Source of the DNA: JAPUME01 sp964605715
GTDB lineage: Bacteria; Acidobacteriota; Terriglobia; UBA7540; JAPUME01
Direction: 5' to 3'
DNA: 34,181 nucleotides
Assembly (NCBI GenBank): GCA_964605715.1
Contig: CAZSDV010000020.1
Location: forward strand, 1-34,181
The notes beneath the pieces are model-generated. The model did no database searches and was not told the DNA's origin. It saw only the letters and a program-made list of their open reading frames with translations. Numbering within the stretch: position 1 is the first letter of the stretch; every line of letters starts with the position of its first letter. A program made the position numbers and the translations under genes. This document shows positions 25,542 through 33,430 of the stretch, piece by piece.

Positions 25542-26954
25542 CTATTTTCCAACACAGAACTGACTAAAAACTACACCCAGGATGTCGTCTGTTGTGGTCT
25601 GACCAGTGATACTGTCTAAGGCTCTCAGGCCATTATAAAGATCGATAAGGACCATCTCGTGCGGTATCTTGGACTCTGCTGCAGCATGGGCTTTCCTGAG
25701 GGCATCAAGCAAATCGCGGATGAGTTGTTGGTGGCGAAGATTAGTAATGCATTGGTCCACTCCCTCAAGCTCACGCAAGGGAATTACAGAGGAAAGGATC
25801 TGCTTCTTTAAATCTCCAATCCCCTTGCTGGTTAGAGCAGAAGTTCGAACAACAGAGAAAGATTTACAGAATTCCGGATCGGCGCCACTTGAACCACAGA
25901 GCTCCCTCACATCGGCTTCGCAAAATCTCTCAGGCAAATCGGCCTTGTTGATCGCCACAAGCATTCGCCCGAGCGGTACTACTCTCTGAAACAAATCCCG
26001 ATCCCTCGAAGTAAGAACCTCCGAGCCGTCCAATACAACCAGGGTTAGGTCAGAGTCTGCTATAGCTCCAAGCGACTTCTGCACGCCAATCAACTCAGCC
26101 TCTTCGTGTGTGGTACGGACACCTGCTGTATCGATAAAACGAAGAGGCACCCCTTCAATCTCGGTGCTTTCAGTTACCAGGTCCCGCGTGGTTCCCGGTG
26201 TTGCAGTGACAATAGCCCGATCCTGATTCAACAGGGAATTAAAGAGGCTAGATTTACCAACATTTGGGCGACCCACAACTACAAGGCTGAGTCCTTCGTG
26301 GACCAATCTTCCGAGGGTAAAGCTCTCGCACAACTCCTCCAAGTCTTTAATAGAGGTTGTAATGTATCTAGCAATTTCCCTCCACCCCAAAACCGATACA
26401 TCATCTTCAGCAAAGTCGATACCTGCTTCTAGAAGAGCAATTAGATCAACAAGTTTTTTCTTGTGGGGGTGGATGCGGAGAGCCACGGAACCTTCAACCT
26501 GCTGGGCGGCGACACGAGCCTGGAATAAAGTTCTTGCCTCAATCAGATCATGAACCGCTTCAGCCTGTGTTAAGTCAATCCGCCCGCTCAGAAATGCCCT
26601 CATCGTAAATTCCCCCGGATCGGCTATTCGCGCCCCTTCATCCAGGCAACATTGGAGCAAGCGAGCGACTACAACTGGTGAACCATGGCAGGCTAACTCA
26701 ACTACGTCTTCTGCAGTGTAGGAATGTGGCTTACGGAAATACGTGCAGACAACCTGGTCTAAGACCATACCGCTATCTGGATCGACGAATTCCGCCAGGA
26801 CCGCACATCGCGGCTCCAGAATTACAGGCAAATCACCTGAATGAGCAATCCGCCGAGAAATTTCAACTGCGTTCTCACCAGAGAGGCGCACGATACCGAT
26901 GCCGCCCCGACCCCGAGGAGTAGAAATAGCCGCTATTGTATCCCCAGAATTCAT
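25542..26954 (-). CDS. mnmE: tRNA uridine-5-carboxymethylaminomethyl modification GTPase MnmE
   Basis: A protein of 470 residues that acts with MnmG to install 5-carboxymethylaminomethyl groups on the wobble uridine of certain tRNAs, in the cytoplasm. The N-terminal folate-binding domain begins DTIAAISTPRGRGGIGIVRLSG. The helical domain surrounds an inserted G domain: P-loop GRPNVGKSSLFN, ATPGTTRD switch I, DTAGVR, and NKAD for guanine specificity. The C terminus ends FCVGK, containing the invariant Cys of the CIGK-type motif (here CVGK). Length is normal. It is the last gene of the rpmH-rnpA-yidD-yidC-jag-mnmE run. MnmG is not in the window. Confidence 0.96.
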   Translation of the reverse strand: MNSGDTIAAISTPRGRGGIGIVRLSGENAVEISRRIAHSGDLPVILEPRCAVLAEFVDPDSGMVLDQVVCTYFRKPHSYTAEDVVELACHGSPVVVARLLQCCLDEGARIADPGEFTMRAFLSGRIDLTQAEAVHDLIEARTLFQARVAAQQVEGSVALRIHPHKKKLVDLIALLEAGIDFAEDDVSVLGWREIARYITTSIKDLEELCESFTLGRLVHEGLSLVVVGRPNVGKSSLFNSLLNQDRAIVTATPGTTRDLVTESTEIEGVPLRFIDTAGVRTTHEEAELIGVQKSLGAIADSDLTLVVLDGSEVLTSRDRDLFQRVVPLGRMLVAINKADLPERFCEADVRELCGSSGADPEFCKSFSVVRTSALTSKGIGDLKKQILSSVIPLRELEGVDQCITNLRHQQLIRDLLDALRKAHAAAESKIPHEMVLIDLYNGLRALDSITGQTTTDDILGVVFSQFCVGK

Positions 26955-27045
26955 AGAACGATGTCTGGTCTCCGCTCAAGCCAGTCTAACACCAAGAAAC
27001 GATAATTCGAACGGATACGAGGATGCAATGAGAATAGGAGAGAAG

Positions 27046-27576
27046 TCAGGAAGTACCCGGACCAGGATAGATGACAACATGGCGTTCAGGGCCCTGACCT
27101 TCGCTGATAGCATGAACGAAGTCCTTTTCCTTGAGGGCAAGGTGAACTATTCGCCTTTCACGAGCTCTCATGGGGCCAAACTTAAAAGTAGAGCTCATCT
27201 GATTGACACGGTTGGCAGCTGCCTCCGCCATTATTTTTAGTTCCCGAACCCGAAGCAGTTGCCAGTCCTTGCAGTCAAAACCTATCTTTTCTGAAATCAT
27301 AGGAGGAATCCTGGCCGCCTTCTGAACCAAATGCTCTAGGGCTGTGAGCAGCTCTGCCTGGTTCTCGAGCAGTAGGTCTTCATCAGGACCCTTAAAGTGA
27401 ATAACAACATCTGGCTTCTCCAGGTCACCTTGTATACGATTTCCAGGTTCCGTACGAAAACTCAAGGCCATCTGTGTTAAAGGGAGTATCTCACGGAGAA
27501 AATTTTCCGCACGAGACACACAAGCGTTCACATCCATGGTTTCGGGCATCGCAATCGAATTTAGGTCAGATTCCAT
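27046..27576 (-). CDS. Jag/KhpB-like RNA-binding protein (KH-like and R3H domains)
   Basis: A protein of 176 residues. The middle section (LLLENQAELLTALEHLVQK followed by a KIGFDCKDW strand) resembles the degenerate KH domain of Jag/SpoIIIJ-associated proteins. The C-terminal R3H domain is clear: FGPMRARERRIVHLALKEK and then SEGQGPERHVVIYP. The N-terminal Jag_N domain of Firmicute homologues is absent, leaving a short acidic/hydrophobic N terminus. R3H-KH proteins bind RNA and, in Streptococcus, work with KhpA in cell-division control, but function in this group is inference. It starts 19 bases after yidC stops, the usual gene order, and mnmE follows 91 bases later. Confidence 0.85.
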   Translation of the reverse strand: MESDLNSIAMPETMDVNACVSRAENFLREILPLTQMALSFRTEPGNRIQGDLEKPDVVIHFKGPDEDLLLENQAELLTALEHLVQKAARIPPMISEKIGFDCKDWQLLRVRELKIMAEAAANRVNQMSSTFKFGPMRARERRIVHLALKEKDFVHAISEGQGPERHVVIYPGPGTS

Positions 27577-27595
27577 AAAGATTAGCAGTTAATTT

Positions 27596-29281
27596 TTATC
27601 GCTTCCCTTTTCGTGGAAGTCGCTTATCTACAGATACGGGGTTAGGGTTCTTGGAAATTTGGTTTATGAATAACTGTTGGCCTATCCCAACCAAGTTTCC
27701 CACCAACCAATAGAGCACTAACCCAGCAGCAAACTGGAAGAAGAAAATTCCGAAAAAGATCGGCATGAATTTCATCATGCGTTGCTGAGCTGGGTCGGTA
27801 GCGGGCGTCGGAGTCATCTTCTGCAGTAGAAACATGGTGACAATCATGGTCGAAGGTAAAATATAGTAAGGATCACGGGCAGAAAGATCATGAATCCAGC
27901 CGATAAAGGGAGCTTGTCGGAGCTCTATGGCCAGGTCTAGGACTCGGTAAAACCCGAAAAGAAATGGGATCTGTACGATCATTGGCAAACATCCACCAAA
28001 CGGGTTCACTCCATGCTGCTTGTATAGTGCCATTACCTCTTGGTTCATGCGCTGCTTGCGAGGGTCATTGAATTTGTAGCCTTTGTAACGTGCTTGAATG
28101 GCCTTAATCTGTGGCGCGACGCGCTGCATAGCCTGGGAGGACCGAATGCTTTTAAGCTTTAAAGGAAACAGGGCCAGGTTTATAAGTATCGTTACCAACA
28201 CAATCGCCCAACCGTAGTTGCTAACCACATGATCGTGTGTATAGCGCAGCGTAAAAAACAGCGGACGGGCAATAAGCCCAAACCAGCCGAAGTCGATAAG
28301 CGACTCAAGCGGGGGAGAAATATCGCGAAGGATCGTTAGGTCTTTCGGTCCAACGAAAAGGCGTATGGGTTTGGATTGGATATCGGTTTTGGAAAGAGCC
28401 ATATCCACAACTGTGGGCTTGTCCTCGTCGGTCCAATCAGGTGGCTCCCAAGAACGTTTGCTGACTTGAAAAGAAGAATCCGTCGAGCCCGGAAAAAATA
28501 TTGCTGCAAAGTATCGGTCAGCCAGGCCAGCGAGTTCGAGCGGTCCGGAAATACTCCGCTCCCCATCAATATCTCCCTGGTCGATGAATTCCGGCTCCCC
28601 ACTAAGACCATAAATCACTTGTGAATAACGTTCTGCCTCCGACGTGGGAACTTCATGATCACCAAAACCGCCGTACCAGTGTATTTCATGTGGTAAGTTT
28701 CTTCTCCCATCGTTAACCTGGGTATCCACTTGGACCACATAGGACGAATCAAATGAAAAGGTCTTCCTGACCTGAACCTGCCCGTCACTGAACTCGAATA
28801 TCAGCTCAGTTGGCGCTCCTCGCCGATTAGGGCCAGAATTAACTAGATAGACAGCCTCGTTTACCTTCTGCGTCAAGTCTGAACCTTCAAGGGAAAGGCT
28901 GAACGGGTATCCAGCATCCTTGGAGGCAGCTCCATTCACCACATCCAACGGCTCACGGAGTAATTCCTTACGAGAATCCTTATACTCTTTCAGGACCCAA
29001 CTCTTCACTACCGCTCCCTTAGTAGAAAACGTAACCCGGTAAAGATCGCTTTCAATGATTATTTCCTGAGCCTGAGAGCCACGGCGTAAAGGTAGCGTCT
29101 CTACATGGGTAGCGCTTGCGGTTTTGTCGGCAGGATCATCCCTTTCAACTTCTGCGACAGCTGGACCGTCGGGAGTCTGTGTTTCAGGATCCGGTTCAGG
29201 AGGAGGGTAAAGGGAACGCCAGCCCATCATTAAAAGGAAAGAGAGGGCAAAGGCCAGAAGAATGCGTTTCTCGGGTGTCAT
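27596..29281 (-). CDS. yidC: Membrane protein insertase YidC (Gram-negative type)
   Basis: A protein of 561 residues that inserts and folds proteins in the inner membrane, alone or with SecYEG. TM1 is ILLAFALSFLLMMGW near the N terminus, followed by an acidic/proline-rich linker and the large periplasmic beta domain (about residues 70 to 330) that marks the Gram-negative form. The conserved C-terminal five-TM core starts near NYGWAIVLVTILINLALFPL, continues through KSIRSSQAMQRVAPQIKAIQARYKG and VNPFGGCLPMIVQIPFLFGFYRVL, and ends FAAGLVLYWLVGNLVGIGQQ before a short basic tail (KRLPRKGKR). Its ATG directly abuts the yidD stop codon (TAGATG), so the two are translationally linked. Confidence 0.96.
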   Translation of the reverse strand: MTPEKRILLAFALSFLLMMGWRSLYPPPEPDPETQTPDGPAVAEVERDDPADKTASATHVETLPLRRGSQAQEIIIESDLYRVTFSTKGAVVKSWVLKEYKDSRKELLREPLDVVNGAASKDAGYPFSLSLEGSDLTQKVNEAVYLVNSGPNRRGAPTELIFEFSDGQVQVRKTFSFDSSYVVQVDTQVNDGRRNLPHEIHWYGGFGDHEVPTSEAERYSQVIYGLSGEPEFIDQGDIDGERSISGPLELAGLADRYFAAIFFPGSTDSSFQVSKRSWEPPDWTDEDKPTVVDMALSKTDIQSKPIRLFVGPKDLTILRDISPPLESLIDFGWFGLIARPLFFTLRYTHDHVVSNYGWAIVLVTILINLALFPLKLKSIRSSQAMQRVAPQIKAIQARYKGYKFNDPRKQRMNQEVMALYKQHGVNPFGGCLPMIVQIPFLFGFYRVLDLAIELRQAPFIGWIHDLSARDPYYILPSTMIVTMFLLQKMTPTPATDPAQQRMMKFMPIFFGIFFFQFAAGLVLYWLVGNLVGIGQQLFINQISKNPNPVSVDKRLPRKGKR

Positions 29282-29623
29282 CTATCTGCTTTCTCCACCT
29301 TGCCGAATAGTCTGCTGAAAATCGTGTCTAACATCAGGCACGGGGTCGTAGCCAAACCCTCCTTGAGGACGGCACCGCAAAAGGCGCTTAAGAGTAAGCT
29401 TCAATCCGCCGCCGAGCCCCCACCGTTCCACGGCCTCCGAAGCATAAAAGGAGCAGCTCGGATAAAAGCGACATGACGAGGGTAAAGCAGGGGAAAGGCA
29501 CTGCTGGTAAAATCGTATGAGGCTCAGAACCAGAAACTGTGCTGTAAACCTAAAAGAGCTCACAAATCCACTAGTCTTTTTTTTGTTCTTCAATTTAACT
29601 CCATTCCCCATGAAAAAATCCAT
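29282..29623 (-). CDS. yidD: Membrane protein insertion efficiency factor YidD
   Basis: A protein of 113 residues, slightly longer than the usual 70 to 90 because of an N-terminal basic extension (VKLKNKKKTSGF). The core motif IRFYQQCLSPALPSSCRFYPSCSFYASEAVERWG, given here by its key cysteines and the SCRFYPSCS box, and GGFGYDPVPD identify YidD, which helps YidC-dependent insertion at the cytoplasmic face through an amphipathic helix. An SD GAGG lies before the ATG at 29623, and an in-frame ATG four codons later (29611) is possible. It is placed between rnpA and yidC as in most bacteria. Confidence 0.92.
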   Translation of the reverse strand: MDFFMGNGVKLKNKKKTSGFVSSFRFTAQFLVLSLIRFYQQCLSPALPSSCRFYPSCSFYASEAVERWGLGGGLKLTLKRLLRCRPQGGFGYDPVPDVRHDFQQTIRQGGESR

Positions 29624-29644
29624 GCATACCTCGGTCTTGTTGTT

Positions 29645-30052
29645 CTAACAAGATTTCTTTGGGGAACCACCAACTGAACTCCGGTTCTTTTGCTCACTCC
29701 CAGCCAGAGGAGGTCCAGATGGCATTAACTGCAAAACTTCCTTTTTCAGCTGCATAAAAGAGGCCAACTTAGCCCCTTGTCGGGGATTTATTACGAAGTC
29801 CCAGCCAGAAGGAATTTCTTCCTGATGAAGTCGAAAAATCTCGCGCAGACTGCGCTTCAGGCGGTTACGGGTAACTGCATTTCCCAGCCGGCCGCTAACG
29901 GTAATCCCAAACCGTGAGTAATCCAGATTATTAGGGTCGAAAAAGAGAGAAAGCAGCCGTGAAGAGGCCCGCCGCCCCGGCCGGTAGACCCGGCGGAAGT
30001 CTTTGGAAGTAAGCAGGCGAACCCGCTTCGGATATCTAAACCTTCGCTCCAC
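29645..30052 (-). CDS. rnpA: Ribonuclease P protein component
   Basis: A basic protein of 135 residues that binds the RNase P RNA and assists 5' processing of tRNA precursors. It starts with GTG at 30052, five bases after the rpmH stop, with AAAGG as ribosome-binding site inside that interval. The pattern is typical: FRYPKRVRLLTSKDFRRVYR, then the central FGITVSGRLGNAVTRNRLKRSLREIFR (the RNR motif that contacts the RNA is intact). The last 25 or so residues are a nonconserved Ser/Gly/Lys-rich tail ending KKSC. The RNase P RNA gene itself is not visible in this window. Confidence 0.95.
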   Translation of the reverse strand: MERRFRYPKRVRLLTSKDFRRVYRPGRRASSRLLSLFFDPNNLDYSRFGITVSGRLGNAVTRNRLKRSLREIFRLHQEEIPSGWDFVINPRQGAKLASFMQLKKEVLQLMPSGPPLAGSEQKNRSSVGGSPKKSC

Positions 30053-30057
30053 AACCT

Positions 30058-30192
30058 TTAAGGGGTAAGGCGATGACGACCCTTTCTCCGCCGTCTGGCA
30101 AGCACGTTGCGACCGCCGGGCGTGCTCATTCGAGCTCGGAATCCGTGGGTTTTCGCCCGCCGACGCTTCCGTGGTTGAAAAGTTCTTTTCAC
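30058..30192 (-). CDS. rpmH: Ribosomal protein L34
   Basis: A protein of 44 residues of the large ribosomal subunit. The start is the GTG at 30192, because the family begins KRTFQPRKRRRAKTHGF and GGAGA lies upstream at a suitable distance. The frame is open further upstream, but that adds non-family residues. RMSTPGGRNVLARRRRKGR follows the normal L34 pattern to the C terminus. It is the first gene of the rpmH-rnpA-yidD-yidC-jag-mnmE run and is preceded by its own promoter. The gene that usually lies on the other side, dnaA, is not present. Confidence 0.96.
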   Translation of the reverse strand: MKRTFQPRKRRRAKTHGFRARMSTPGGRNVLARRRRKGRHRLTP

Positions 30193-30367
30193 GCAGAAAA
30201 TCTCCAATGAAACTGGGAAATAAATACTATGTCTTTTTCGAGACGGCAGAGCCACTCCAACAATACCTGACCCAACCGAATCCCGTCAAGGGCGGGAGAC
30301 AGGAACATGATGGAGAAAATAAGAAAAGGATACCTTCCCCGACCTTAAAGGATAGATGTAAGATACT

Positions 30368-30395
30368 GTTATAAAATAATTTATAATGCTGGCAA
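30368..30395 (-). promoter_or_regulatory. Candidate rpmH operon promoter
   Basis: On the minus strand TTGCCA (30395-30390) and TATAAC (30373-30368) are separated by 16 bases, each with five of six consensus matches. Transcription would start near 30360 and leave a leader of about 165 bases before rpmH. The leader includes a small hairpin (TCCCG at 30281-30285 with CGGGA at 30293-30297). The 337-base gap between rpmH and uvrA otherwise contains no gene, and no DnaA box of the TTATCCACA type is visible in it. Confidence 0.5.
30382..30387 (+). promoter_or_regulatory. Possible uvrA -10 element overlapping the rpmH promoter
   Basis: A perfect TATAAT on the plus strand lies inside the spacer of the divergent rpmH promoter, about 145 bases upstream of uvrA. 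No good -35 sits 16 to 18 bases upstream on this strand (the region reads GATGTAAG). It may be an activator-dependent or weak uvrA promoter whose use competes with rpmH transcription. Confidence 0.3.
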
Positions 30396-30496
30396 GGCCA
30401 ATAATGGAGCCAATGCATTTAAGCCCTTCTGGGCAATGGGTTCCGCTTGACCCTACTGATTACACTCAGCTACGATTAGGACCTGGTTTTTCCCTT

Positions 30497-30521
30497 CTTG
30501 GGCGCACTTACAACGCCCAGG
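30497..30521 (+). promoter_or_regulatory. Hairpin sequestering the uvrA ribosome-binding site
   Basis: CTTGGGCG (30497-30504) pairs with CGCCCAGG (30514-30521), one U-G wobble, around a nine-base loop. The pairing covers most of the SD AGGT (30519-30522), which sits seven bases before the uvrA ATG. A second, competing six-base pairing, ACCTGG (30481-30486) with CCAGGT (30517-30522), also covers it. Both would lower uvrA translation unless opened. Confidence 0.4.
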
Positions 30522-30529
30522 TATAATTC

Positions 30530-33424
30530 ATGATAGAAACAATCTCAGTCCGTGGCGCCCGCCAGCACAATCTGAAAAATATCAGTTTTGACATCCCCCG
30601 CGATCGACTTACCGTAGTCACGGGACTGAGTGGCTCAGGTAAATCAAGTCTCGCTTTCGACATCCTATACGCTGAAGGTCAGCGGCGTTACGTCGAAACC
30701 CTCTCCCCTTATGCTAGGCAGTTTCTGGATCAAATGGAGAAACCTGAAGTAGACTCCATTGAGGGGCTTAGTCCAGCTATCGCCATCGAACAGAAGACTA
30801 CTAGCCGTAACCCGCGATCAACGGTTGGGACAATCACTGAAGTTTACGATTTCTTGCGGCTTCTTTACTCCTCCATTGGTGCACCACACTGCTCTCGTTG
30901 TGGTAAGAAAGTCTCAAAGCAAACAACCCAACAGATTGTCCAAAATATTTTTTCCTTGGACAAAAAACTTAGCTCAGAAATCGAAGGGCTTCGGGTCATG
31001 GTGCTTGCACCTGTCATTCGAGGCCGAAAAGGGGAATTTCGGAAACTTTTTGAGGAATATGCTAAGAAGGGCTTTCTCAGGGCACGCATCGACGGCACAT
31101 TGCGGCAACTGGATGATGATATTCACCTTTCTCGGCACAAGAATCACACTATTGAGGTAGTCGTGGACCGCCTTCTGGTCCGCGGTAGTGATGAACACCG
31201 CCTAACCGCATCCATTGAAGTTGCTATGAAACTAGCAAAAGGGTTGGTGCAAATAGCGGTTATCGGTGGAGAGGAACACTTCTACTCGCAAGTGGGAGCG
31301 TGCGCAGGATGCGGACTCAGTTTACCCACCCCCGAGCCACGTTCGTTTTCCTTTAATAGCCCCTACGGAGCCTGCAAGGAATGTCGTGGTCTGGGTAACA
31401 AGTATGATTTTGACTCAACAAAAGTCATTGTCGACCGCACGAAGCCGCTTTTTGACGGTGGTCTCGGACCTGGATCTAGCACCAAAGTTCTTCGCCGGGC
31501 TCTGCTACGCACAGCACGGCTTTTCGATTTTAATTTAGCAACCCCATTCCATCAGTTTCCAAAGAAGGTACAGGACCTAATCTTATTTGGTCGAGGCGCC
31601 CGGACACGGTCTCAAAAAAGTGTCTTTCCTGGAATCATTCCCTTGCTGCAAAAATGGTACGTAAAAACTCCTTTGGAAAAACACACGCAAGGAATGGAGA
31701 AGTATATGTCGGCAGTACGCTGTCCACTGTGCGACGGCCGCCGCCTGCGTGCCGAGAGCTTAGCCGTAGTGGTTAATCGTTTCTCAATCGCTGATCTGAC
31801 TGCTCTTTCTATTAACAGGGCCTCCGAGTTTATCCGAAACATACGTCCTTCAGAGCGAGAGAGGATTCTTGCAGATCGCATTCTTAGTGAGATTGCTGAG
31901 CGCCTCAGATTCCTTAAAACTGTGGGCCTGGGATACCTGAGCTTAGATCGGTCAGCCTCTACACTTTCGAGCGGTGAGATGCAAAGGATTCGTCTCGCGA
32001 CCCAAATCGGGTCAAAACTAAGAGGCGTTCTCTATGTCCTTGATGAACCTTCGATCGGGTTACACTCCCGCGACAATGAACGTCTTCTTAAATCCCTCGA
32101 AAGTCTGCGTGACTTGGGAAATACAGTCTTAGTTGTTGAGCATGACGAAGAAACTATTCGGCGAGCTGACCATGTGATCGACCTTGGCCCCAGGGCAGGA
32201 AACCAGGGTGGACAGCTTGTAGCATGCGGAACGCCAGCCGAGATAATGAAAATTCCTGAATCCTTAACAGGAAAATACTTAGCAGGCAATCTCCAAGTTC
32301 CAGTTCCTTCCAAACAACGTCCTTTGACCAGCAACCGACTTTCGCTGCTCGGTGCGCAGGCGAACAACCTGAAAAATATCGATGTGCACTTTCCGCTTGG
32401 CACAATGAATGTCATCACAGGTGTTTCAGGTTCAGGGAAATCCACGCTGGTTTACGATACCCTCTATCGTGCCCTTGCTCAGAAATTCTATCGTGCCCAA
32501 GAAAAATCAGGGGCCTATACGAACCTATTAGGCACGGAAAATATTGACAAGGTGGTAGTAATCAACCAATCGCCCATCGGGCGCACACCGAGATCAAACC
32601 CAGCCACATACACGGGTGTATTTACACCCATTCGCGAACTTTTTGCCATGCTGCCTGAATCGCGAGCACGCGGCTACAAAGCAGGCCGATTCAGCTTTAA
32701 TCTTAAAGGGGGTCGTTGTGAAATCTGCTCCGGAGACGGATTGAGAAGAATCGAGATGAGTTTTCTTCCTGACGTTTTCGTTACCTGCGATGCCTGTCGG
32801 GGCCGTCGCTATAACTCCGAAACACTGACTGTAAAATTCAAGGGATACTCTATTGCAGATCTACTCGAATCGACAGCGCACAACATACTACCCACGTTAG
32901 AAAACATACCGCAGATCAAAACTAAACTACAAACTCTGGTGGACGTAGGGCTGGGTTACCTACAGTTAGGCCAATCAGCGACTACGCTTTCCGGTGGAGA
33001 GGCACAACGCATCAAGCTAGCAAAGGAATTAAGTCGTAGACAGACCGGGCGAACACTCTATATTCTCGACGAACCAACCACGGGCCTTCACCTCGATGAT
33101 ATCCGGAAACTCCTCGAAGTGCTCAATCGCTTGACAGACCTGGGCAACACCGTCATCATCATCGAGCACCAGCTGGACGTTATTAAACAGGCTGACTGGG
33201 TATTGGATCTCGGTCCCGAAGGAGGAGAGGGCGGAGGATATATCGTCGCGCAGGGCAGACCAGCAAAAATCATTCAAACCAATAAATCATATACCGGCCA
33301 AGCCTTAAGGAGCGCGACTAAGAACATCCAGGCTTCTTGCCGCAATAAACCAAGAAAAAGTGCGGCTGGGTCGGGGCGAGGAAAACTTAGAAAGTCAGGG
33401 CCTCGCATGGATCGTTCGTCATAA
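30530..33424 (+). CDS. uvrA: Excinuclease ABC subunit A
   Basis: A protein of 964 residues, the damage-recognising ATPase of nucleotide excision repair, acting in the cytoplasm with UvrB. It starts IETISVRGARQHNLKNI. The first Walker A is TGLSGSGKSS (Lys38) and the second GVSGSGKSTLVYD. Zinc modules are visible as CAGCGLSLP with a later CKEC, and CEICSGDG with CDACRGRR. The signature of the second half is LSGGEAQRIKLAKELSRRQTG, followed by LYILDEPTTGLH. The first half reads LSSGEMQRIRLATQIGS and LYVLDEPSIGLH, with Ser481 replacing the first Gly of LSGGE. A C-terminal Lys/Arg-rich tail follows the usual end. The SD AGGT lies seven bases before the ATG within the hairpin described separately. 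Confidence 0.96.
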   Translation: MIETISVRGARQHNLKNISFDIPRDRLTVVTGLSGSGKSSLAFDILYAEGQRRYVETLSPYARQFLDQMEKPEVDSIEGLSPAIAIEQKTTSRNPRSTVGTITEVYDFLRLLYSSIGAPHCSRCGKKVSKQTTQQIVQNIFSLDKKLSSEIEGLRVMVLAPVIRGRKGEFRKLFEEYAKKGFLRARIDGTLRQLDDDIHLSRHKNHTIEVVVDRLLVRGSDEHRLTASIEVAMKLAKGLVQIAVIGGEEHFYSQVGACAGCGLSLPTPEPRSFSFNSPYGACKECRGLGNKYDFDSTKVIVDRTKPLFDGGLGPGSSTKVLRRALLRTARLFDFNLATPFHQFPKKVQDLILFGRGARTRSQKSVFPGIIPLLQKWYVKTPLEKHTQGMEKYMSAVRCPLCDGRRLRAESLAVVVNRFSIADLTALSINRASEFIRNIRPSERERILADRILSEIAERLRFLKTVGLGYLSLDRSASTLSSGEMQRIRLATQIGSKLRGVLYVLDEPSIGLHSRDNERLLKSLESLRDLGNTVLVVEHDEETIRRADHVIDLGPRAGNQGGQLVACGTPAEIMKIPESLTGKYLAGNLQVPVPSKQRPLTSNRLSLLGAQANNLKNIDVHFPLGTMNVITGVSGSGKSTLVYDTLYRALAQKFYRAQEKSGAYTNLLGTENIDKVVVINQSPIGRTPRSNPATYTGVFTPIRELFAMLPESRARGYKAGRFSFNLKGGRCEICSGDGLRRIEMSFLPDVFVTCDACRGRRYNSETLTVKFKGYSIADLLESTAHNILPTLENIPQIKTKLQTLVDVGLGYLQLGQSATTLSGGEAQRIKLAKELSRRQTGRTLYILDEPTTGLHLDDIRKLLEVLNRLTDLGNTVIIIEHQLDVIKQADWVLDLGPEGGEGGGYIVAQGRPAKIIQTNKSYTGQALRSATKNIQASCRNKPRKSAAGSGRGKLRKSGPRMDRSS

Positions 33425-33430
33425 ACTTCC

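Noticed and set aside
30522..30527. Perfect TATAAT directly before uvrA.
   Set aside because: It is only eight bases from the ATG, so it cannot give a usable leadered uvrA transcript with the SD. No -35 is visible. It is AT-rich spacer between SD and start.
30193..30529. Possible oriC next to rpmH.
   Set aside because: No TTATCCACA-type boxes, no dnaA and no AT-rich unwinding repeat beyond the short promoter region.
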